DNA from: CAYVMD01 sp964452465
Lineage (GTDB): Bacteria > Armatimonadota > JACIXR01
Assembly: GCA_964452465.1 (NCBI GenBank)
Contig: CAYVMD010000061.1
Span: 1-10,713, forward strand
Reading direction: 5' to 3'
Length of the DNA stretch: 10,713 nt
Under the pieces are notes generated by a model, which did no database searches, was not told the DNA's origin, and was given only the letters and a program-made list of their open reading frames with translations. The position numbers were made by a program, and so were the translations under genes. Each line of letters starts with the position of its first letter. Within the stretch, counting starts at the first letter, position 1. This document shows, one piece after another, positions 5,784-10,713 of this stretch.

Positions 5784-7178
5784 TCACTTATACAAGACCA
5801 GAACCGCGTCGCCCTTCCAGGGAGGGAGGAAGCTCCGCCAATCACCCCCTTCTACAAGCCCAATGGGCACTAATTTGTTTTCCACCGGATGGAACCATTC
5901 CCCCTTCAACTTGCCCTTCGTGTTCCCTAGGTCCACCCTTACTTCACCTCCTTGGGGAAGGTAGACGATATAAACCCTGCCGGGAGCGGCCAGGCAATAA
6001 CGACTGGATGCTAACTCCGGCAGGGGAAGCATATATGCTAAATTAAATCTTCTCGCCAGGCGCATCGTCCTACCCATTGCCTTCCGGATTTCCTCCGCTC
6101 CGGGTATATCCTCTCCCTCCGCACCAGCGTAGGTGATCCTGCGGTGGGTTAGCTCCGCTATGCGATCCATGAAGAGGGGATTGTGCCCTCGAGTGAAGCT
6201 CTTCCAAACCCATTGGGGATTTCCCCCTTCTCCCCAAAGGTGATCGGTATCGTTCAGGACAACCTTTCTTCCGTCTGCAGGAGGAGGGTCGTCCCTATAC
6301 CCACCGCTGGGGTTAGGAGAAATCCAATCCGCAGGGCTATTGAAGAGATCGGCGTTGGTTCCACTCCTATCTCCACCGTATTGAAAGGTCATCCCCACGG
6401 GGTGCTGTTTGGGTTTCGTCGCCTCATATTCCTTAACGAACCTGATCATATGATACTGCCACTCCGTGGAGTAATTCCCCGCCTCGTTGGAGATCTCGTA
6501 GAGGACATTGTCCAGATCGTTGACCGTATCTATCACCTTGCGGACATAAGCCTCCTGGAGGGCTAACACCGCAGGGTTCTTCAGCGTATAATAATCCAGC
6601 CTCCCACCATCTATTCCATTTATGTTGTTATCGGGATGGAAGGGGTGGAATTCCCACCCCTCGGAGGCGAATTGAGCGCAATGCCCCTCGAACAGCATTA
6701 TGGAGACATAAATTCCCTTCTTCCCTGCCATCTCCACCCTTTCCCTCAGGCGCTTGAAGTACTCCTCGTCGAACTGTTTAAGGTCGAACTTCGGTTTGTC
6801 ATCCCTTGCTAATCCTGGTCCTGTGCGTTTCCATGGTTGGGGTTGGCAATAACTGTAGGGACGATCCCTATCGTAGCGGAATTTGGGCATCTCCCAGCGC
6901 CAAAGACGGATGAAATTATGGTTGTGTCTTTGGAGAAAATCGAGATAGGCGGAGAAATCGAAGGAAGGGGGAGGATCGGTGATCCCCATGTCCTGGAGGT
7001 TGCTCCAAGTGTGGGCGCCCGTGAGATAAACAGCACGTTCTCCATCGTCCGTGAAGTAGCGGGGATTCTGGGGGTGAACCTTGAGGGGTCCTCCGCTGGC
7101 GGTGGTCATCAACAGGTGGAGACATAATCCTAAAATCCACATGTCTCCCCCTCTTTCTGCTGGCATCCTACCCATCAT
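5784..7178 (-). CDS. Exported TIM-barrel glycoside hydrolase with collagen-bind_2-like C-terminal domain
   Basis: A 464-aa putative secreted glycosidase. Residues 1-29 form a signal peptide with hydrophobic core WILGLCLHLLMTTA. The barrel starts at PRYFTDDGERAVYLTGAHTW (39-58), a pattern shared with DUF4038/GH140-type proteins. FIRLWRWEMP (89-98) follows, and NVLYEISNEAG (224-234) gives the likely acid/base E232. Where a nucleophile Glu is expected there is VVLNDTDHLWG (306-316), with D310 and D312 but no Glu until E317. Residues about 395-464, ending in KGDAVLVLYK, resemble the 'putative collagen-binding domain of a collagenase' (PF12904), usually a beta-sandwich on glycosidases. GGGAGG ends at 7188, so the upstream GTG at 7187 is too close and ATG 7178, 9 nt away, is chosen; ATG 7142 is also possible. 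First gene of the minus-strand GH operon; 20 nt separate it from the next GH. Confidence 0.75.
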   Translation of the reverse strand: MMGRMPAERGGDMWILGLCLHLLMTTASGGPLKVHPQNPRYFTDDGERAVYLTGAHTWSNLQDMGITDPPPSFDFSAYLDFLQRHNHNFIRLWRWEMPKFRYDRDRPYSYCQPQPWKRTGPGLARDDKPKFDLKQFDEEYFKRLRERVEMAGKKGIYVSIMLFEGHCAQFASEGWEFHPFHPDNNINGIDGGRLDYYTLKNPAVLALQEAYVRKVIDTVNDLDNVLYEISNEAGNYSTEWQYHMIRFVKEYEATKPKQHPVGMTFQYGGDRSGTNADLFNSPADWISPNPSGGYRDDPPPADGRKVVLNDTDHLWGEGGNPQWVWKSFTRGHNPLFMDRIAELTHRRITYAGAEGEDIPGAEEIRKAMGRTMRLARRFNLAYMLPLPELASSRYCLAAPGRVYIVYLPQGGEVRVDLGNTKGKLKGEWFHPVENKLVPIGLVEGGDWRSFLPPWKGDAVLVLYK

Positions 7179-7187
7179 TTGCTTCAC

Positions 7188-7193
7188 CTCCCT
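7188..7193 (-). promoter_or_regulatory. Ribosome-binding site deciding the GH start at 7178
   Basis: GGGAGG on the minus strand abuts the GTG at 7187 and is 9 nt from the ATG at 7178, which favours the ATG. Confidence 0.6.
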
Positions 7194-7207
7194 AAAAAAT
7201 TTTTTAA

Positions 7208-7236
7208 ATTATATATCTTGCCGAAAGATATGGCAC
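7208..7236 (-). promoter_or_regulatory. Candidate promoter of the glycoside hydrolase operon
   Basis: A perfect TATAAT (7213-7208) on the minus strand has GTGCCA (7236-7231) 17 nt upstream, a 4-of-6 match to the -35 consensus. The predicted start near 7201 gives a leader of about 22 nt that contains the Shine-Dalgarno site of the first GH gene. The stretch is very AT-rich. Confidence 0.6.
7213..7231. promoter_or_regulatory. Inverted repeat, candidate operator in the divergent promoter region
   Basis: ATATCTT (7213-7219) and AAGATAT (7225-7231) are perfect inverted arms around a 5-nt spacer, GCCGA. The repeat touches the -10 box of the minus-strand GH promoter and contains a possible -35 (TTGCCG, 7218-7223) of the plus-strand operon. 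Its position suits a repressor controlling both directions. No regulator gene is visible in the window. Confidence 0.5.
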
Positions 7237-7247
7237 GAGCGTTAAAA
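7218..7247 (+). promoter_or_regulatory. Weak candidate promoter of the URO-D/GHL10 operon
   Basis: TTGCCG (7218-7223) is followed 18 nt later by TTAAAA (7242-7247), only a partial -10 match. TTGCCG/TTGCCA is also the -35 of two other promoters in the window. If used, transcription starts near 7255 and translation must begin at ATG 7290. Confidence 0.3.
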
Positions 7248-7289
7248 AACTTGCGGATTCCCAAAGGATATGATAAAAGGATAAGCGAC

Positions 7290-8552
7290 ATGTGGCAGAT
7301 CAAGGAAAAGGATAAAAGGATCCTGCGGGAGTTAGCAAAGAGAAAGTTGGAGATAGCCCATGACCCCGTGATGGAGGAGAGGAGGCGCCTTTGGAAGAAG
7401 CACAACTCCCTAAGAGGGGAAAGACCGATGGTGCTCCTCGAATCGGGAGGACTGGAGGAGGAATTCCTTCCCTATTCCGCCCTTCAGTGCGAGGAGGATT
7501 GGGCGAGGGGCATGGAATATGCCCTGCGAGCGGAGATCCTCCATTATGAGGTCGTGAAGGATGATTCCGTCGTTGACCCCTACTTGAGGATAAACTGGTT
7601 CGTCGAGATCAGCGATTACGGCGTCCCCGTAACCTTTCAGAGGGAGGCGAACCTCGAGGGACGCGCCCTTGGCTACCGATGGGAGCCCCCCATCAAAGAT
7701 CTGGAAAGGGATATGGAGAAGCTTCGCCCCCGCTCTTTTCGGGTTAAGAGGGAGGAGACGCTTAAGTGGAAGGAGTTCTTGGAGGATGTATTCGACGGGA
7801 TACTGCCCGTTAAGATAAGGGGTGCCTTCTGGTGGTCTCTGGGCTTTACCTCCACCGCTATTTATCTTTTGGGTTTGGATAAATTCATGCTCTATATGTA
7901 CGACAACCCGGAAGCCCTTCACCGCTTGATGAAGTTCCTTCAGGAGGATCAGATAAACCTCACCAAAGGCTTGGAGAGGGAAGGGGTGTTATCCTTGAAC
8001 AACGATAACGATTACATCGGCTCTGGTGGGCGGGGCTTCACAGATGAACTCCCTCAACCGGATTGGAAGGAAGGGGATCCGGTGCGACTTAAGGACCTTT
8101 GGGGGCTTTTGGAATCCCAGGAGACGGTGAGCGTCTCGCCTAAGATGTTCGAGGAGTTCGTCATTTCCTACTACATCAACATCTCCGAGCTCTTTGGGCT
8201 TCTCTATTATGGCTGTTGCGAGCCTGTTCATGACCGCTGGGAACACATCAAGAAGCTCAAGAACCTCCGCTCCGTCTCCATCTCCCCCTGGTGCAATCAG
8301 GAGATGATGGCGGAGGCGCTCGGCAGGAATTACATTTTCTCTCGTAAGCCCCCTCCATCCCTCCTCAGCAAGGACACCTTCGATGAGGAGGAGATAAGGC
8401 AGGATGTTAGGAAAACCCTATCCCTGGCTAAGAAATACGACCTTGAAGTGGAACTCGTAATGAAGGACCTCCACACGGTGAGGCATCAATTGAACAGGAC
8501 CACTCGCTGGGCGGAGATAGTTAGGGAGGAGATAGGGAGGTTCTACGGATGA
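7290..8552 (+). CDS. URO-D/MtaA-superfamily protein, atypical
   Basis: A 420-aa protein of the uroporphyrinogen-decarboxylase-like TIM-barrel group, which includes HemE and zinc-dependent corrinoid methyltransferases such as MtaA and CmuA. The N-terminus has a helical block, EKDKRILRELAKRKLEIAHDP and EERRRLWKKHNSL, typical of one uncharacterised branch. In place of the usual H-x-C-G zinc motif there is YYGCCEPVHDRW (306-317, with C309, C310 and H314), so metal binding is possible but altered. KDLHTVRHQ (392-400) adds further histidines. No signal peptide, so cytoplasmic. Start: the frame is open from 7179 with an ATG at 7230. ATG 7290 has AAAGGATA about 7 nt upstream and matches where the conserved block begins, but 7230 cannot be excluded. 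Its stop overlaps the next start (ATGA). Methyl transfer or decarboxylation is inferred from the fold only. Confidence 0.75.
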   Translation: MWQIKEKDKRILRELAKRKLEIAHDPVMEERRRLWKKHNSLRGERPMVLLESGGLEEEFLPYSALQCEEDWARGMEYALRAEILHYEVVKDDSVVDPYLRINWFVEISDYGVPVTFQREANLEGRALGYRWEPPIKDLERDMEKLRPRSFRVKREETLKWKEFLEDVFDGILPVKIRGAFWWSLGFTSTAIYLLGLDKFMLYMYDNPEALHRLMKFLQEDQINLTKGLEREGVLSLNNDNDYIGSGGRGFTDELPQPDWKEGDPVRLKDLWGLLESQETVSVSPKMFEEFVISYYINISELFGLLYYGCCEPVHDRWEHIKKLKNLRSVSISPWCNQEMMAEALGRNYIFSRKPPPSLLSKDTFDEEEIRQDVRKTLSLAKKYDLEVELVMKDLHTVRHQLNRTTRWAEIVREEIGRFYG

Positions 8553-9586
8553 CGAGGAAGGAAAGGGTTAAGTTAGCCATAGCCCATCAAGAGACGGATT
8601 TCGTCCCCTATCAGATAGATTTCACCCTTCCTGCCTTCCAGAAGATGCAGGAGTATTACAACGACCTGGACTTCTTATCCAAAATCGGGAACCACATCCT
8701 AGGGCTTGGGACCGCGATGGGAGGAGAGGAAGTGAAGCCGGATTTTTGGCGGGATGAGTGGGGCGTGATATGGGATAAGAGGGTGGATAAGGATATAGGA
8801 ACCGTATGCAATCTGATTATAGAGGAGAAGAGGGATTTGGATAGGCTGAAATTTCCCGATCCACGGGACCCCAGACGATACGCCTACTGGGAGGAGGCTA
8901 TAAGCAGGGCGGGGGATATGTTCGTAGTTGCCAACCTCGGCTTCTCCCTTTTTGAAAGGGCATGGACATTAAGGGGTATGGAGAATCTCCTCTGCGATAT
9001 GCTTTGGGACGAGGGGTTCGTCGACGAGCTCCTGGATAGGATATTGGGGTTCAACCTGGCGGTGATCGAGGAGGCTACCAAGTATCCCATAGATGGCTTC
9101 ATGTTCGGCGACGATTGGGGTCAGCAAAAGGGATTGATCATGGGTCCTCGCCTTTGGCGGAGGTTCATAAAGCCGAGGATAGCCAAGATGTACCAGAAGG
9201 TGCACGAGGCGGGTCTTCCCGTCTTCATTCATTCCTGCGGAGATGTTAAAGAGTTGTTTCCTGAACTAATAGAGGTAGGCGTGGATGTGTTCAATCCCTT
9301 CCAACCGGAGGTAATGGATGTGTATAAAGTAAAGGAAAGATATGGGGACCAACTTTGCTTTTGGGGCGGTGTAAGCACGCAAAGGACATTGCCCTACGGA
9401 ACGCCTGACGATGTGAGGGAAGAGGCTAAACGCCTTATGCGGGAGATAGGAAAGGGTGGGGGATATATCCTCGCTCCCGCCCATAGCATTCCTAAGGATG
9501 TCCCAGCGGAGAACATCGCTGCCCTTATAGAAACGGTCGCCCTTCCCTCGGTCGGACCTCCCTTCCGTTCGCCTAAGGAGGGCTGA
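8549..9586 (+). CDS. URO-D family protein (MtaA/CmuA-like)
   Basis: A 345-aa cytoplasmic protein and a more typical member of the superfamily than its neighbour. It starts MTRKERVKLAIAHQETDFVP, the standard opening of URO-D-like methyltransferases. It has FGDDWGQQKGLIMGP (186-200), then FIHSCGDVKEL (226-236) with the H-x-C-G motif (H228, C230). WGGVSTQRTLPYGTPDDV (272-289) follows, and GYILAPAHSIPKDVP (305-319) near the end. The third zinc-ligand Cys of MtaA-type enzymes is not evident: AHS stands at the expected area. Substrate unknown; true HemE activity is unlikely because the usual HemE N-terminal arginine signature is absent. The ATG overlaps the previous stop by 4 bases, and GGGAGG lies about 9 nt upstream, so the two proteins are translationally coupled and may act together. 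Confidence 0.85.
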   Translation: MTRKERVKLAIAHQETDFVPYQIDFTLPAFQKMQEYYNDLDFLSKIGNHILGLGTAMGGEEVKPDFWRDEWGVIWDKRVDKDIGTVCNLIIEEKRDLDRLKFPDPRDPRRYAYWEEAISRAGDMFVVANLGFSLFERAWTLRGMENLLCDMLWDEGFVDELLDRILGFNLAVIEEATKYPIDGFMFGDDWGQQKGLIMGPRLWRRFIKPRIAKMYQKVHEAGLPVFIHSCGDVKELFPELIEVGVDVFNPFQPEVMDVYKVKERYGDQLCFWGGVSTQRTLPYGTPDDVREEAKRLMREIGKGGGYILAPAHSIPKDVPAENIAALIETVALPSVGPPFRSPKEG

Positions 9587-9600
9587 TCGGCTACCAAGCG

Positions 9601-10713
9601 GTGAGGAAAATCGCCCTTTTATTCTTGATTTCTTCCTTCGTATTTCTCCTCGCAGATGACTTCTCATTGAGAGGTGTATGGTTCCAGGCGGTGGATATAA
9701 GGACCAAGGCAAAAGCAGATGAGACGATCGGAAGGCTCTCGAATGCGAATTTGAACGCGGTCTTTCCTCTGGTGTACTTTTGGGGTGGGAAGGCTTATTT
9801 CAAAAGCTCCTATGTCCCTTTGGCGGGAGAAGTGGAGGAAGGCTTCGATCCCCTTGCTTATTTCGTAGAGGCATGCCACAAAAGGGGGATAAAGGTGCAT
9901 CCCCGCTTCGTTATAGGGGAGGAAGGAAGTGGGAGAGGGAATGGCATCCTCTTCCAAAGGCAGGAGTGGCAGATAGAAAATGCTTTGGGAGAGAGGCGAA
10001 GATGGTACGACATCGGGAAAAGGGAGGTGAGGGATTTCTACCTCGCTCTAATCCTGGAGATGGTGAAAAATTATGATGTGGATGGGGTGCAACTCGATTA
10101 TATAAGGTATCCTTCCCCCGATTATTGCTATTGTGAGGAATGCAGGAAGGGGTTCAGGGAGAGGTTCGATTGTGATCCTCTGGAATTGGTTTCTTCCCTT
10201 CCCGCCTATCTCTTTGTCTCCTCCAACCCCCTAATCCATCCCACAACGGCAAAGGTCCTGGCTGTCTTCGAAAACGAAATCCCCGCCATTACATTGAATG
10301 GATACCGCAAGGGATATGCTCTACTCTTTAATTGGCACCTGGAGAACAACCTCACTCCTTTGACATTGGAGCTCGTTCGCCGAGCGGTAAAATGGCGTTC
10401 CAAGACATATCTTATGCGTTCAGCGACTAATGCGAGAGAATACGGCTACGGGGGATACGATAAGATGGCTAAGCTCCTAAGCCTTGCTGGGATCGCTTTT
10501 GAGCCAGTGGAGGAAACGCGGATAAAGGCTTTAGAGCCTTCCCAAAGCGTTTTGATCTTGCCTTGCATTTACACCATCTCGGGAGAGGCGATGGCACAAT
10601 TGGAGAGGTTTGTGGCTCAGGGGGGAAGGGTTATATTCGTGGATGGACCCATAAAAAGCATCGGCGACGAAAGGCTGAAGCGGATATTGGGTATAGAGGG
10701 GAGAGGGGGATTT
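9601..10713 (+). CDS. Exported GHL10/DUF187-like protein with GATase-like C-terminal part, cut by window edge
   Basis: Open from GTG 9601 to the window end: 371 codons without a stop, the C-terminus missing. MRKIALLFLISSFVFLLADD is a clear Sec signal peptide. Residues 22-171 match the glycosyl-hydrolase-like GHL10 (DUF187) family: LRGVWFQAVD, FDPLAYFVEACHKRGIKVHP, and NYDVDGVQLDYIRYP (157-171), whose acidic residues sit at the presumed active site. A Cys cluster follows (CYCEEC, 176-181). From about 200 the sequence no longer looks like the second half of that barrel. Instead PAITLNGYRKGYALLFNWH (228-246) and SVLILPCIYTISGEAMAQL with FVAQGGRVIFVDGP resemble the glutamine-amidotransferase-like domain attached to beta-galactosidases and similar proteins. 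AAGGAGG (9575-9581) lies 19 nt before GTG, rather far. A TAA at 9574 in frame prevents a longer ORF. Third gene of the plus operon. Confidence 0.75.
   Translation, partial: MRKIALLFLISSFVFLLADDFSLRGVWFQAVDIRTKAKADETIGRLSNANLNAVFPLVYFWGGKAYFKSSYVPLAGEVEEGFDPLAYFVEACHKRGIKVHPRFVIGEEGSGRGNGILFQRQEWQIENALGERRRWYDIGKREVRDFYLALILEMVKNYDVDGVQLDYIRYPSPDYCYCEECRKGFRERFDCDPLELVSSLPAYLFVSSNPLIHPTTAKVLAVFENEIPAITLNGYRKGYALLFNWHLENNLTPLTLELVRRAVKWRSKTYLMRSATNAREYGYGGYDKMAKLLSLAGIAFEPVEETRIKALEPSQSVLILPCIYTISGEAMAQLERFVAQGGRVIFVDGPIKSIGDERLKRILGIEGRGGF

Noticed and set aside
7179..7229. TTG at 7179 as start of the first URO-D gene
   Set aside because: It lies in the leader of the divergent GH gene with no Shine-Dalgarno site, and the added residues match no family start.
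1..10713. CRISPR arrays, tRNA genes, insertion sequences, integrases and phage genes
   Set aside because: No regularly spaced direct repeats, tRNA cloverleaf, terminal inverted repeats, or transposase or integrase motifs were seen on either strand.

Overview
The window reads as a chromosomal segment of a bacterium, probably a thermophile from a little-cultured lineage. The hints are heavy use of AGG/AGA for arginine and ATA for isoleucine, highly charged proteins, and a compact RNase P RNA with a long GC-rich P1 helix. Armatimonadota or a neighbouring phylum would fit the mix of exported glycosidases, uroporphyrinogen-decarboxylase (URO-D)-fold proteins and a Tat-exported isomerase-like protein, but this placement is an inference at low confidence. 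L27 starts directly at MAHKK with no cleavable N-terminal extension and there is no prp gene between rplU and rpmA, which argues against a typical Firmicute.

Everything from base 1 to about 7178 lies on the minus strand and everything after about 7230 on the plus strand, so one divergent promoter region near 7.2 kb organises the window. The minus strand, in transcription order, starts with two exported clan GH-A-type glycoside hydrolases (7178-5784 and 5763-3874). Next come a small, extremely acidic protein with its own promoter (3783-3505) and the RNase P RNA gene rnpB (about 3455-3116), which has a clear sigma70 promoter. DUF4438 (3089-2229) and a Tat-signal-bearing L-fucose-isomerase-like protein (2202-808) follow rnpB closely. 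The housekeeping operon rplU-rpmA-obg (733 to the window edge) ends the strand, with a near-consensus promoter. obg is cut by the window edge after about 51 codons.

The plus strand carries two URO-D-superfamily proteins joined by an ATGA overlap (7290-8552 and 8549-9586), then an exported protein with a GHL10/DUF187-like N-terminal half and a glutamine-amidotransferase-like C-terminal part (9601 to the window edge).

The GHs, the URO-D pair and the GHL10-like protein look like one accessory glycan-processing locus with divergent control. A perfect 7-bp inverted repeat (7213-7231) lies where the two divergent promoters would be and is a good operator candidate. No CRISPR array, tRNA, insertion sequence, integrase or phage gene was seen. 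The only long stretch without a protein gene, about 3090-3504, is filled by rnpB and its promoter.
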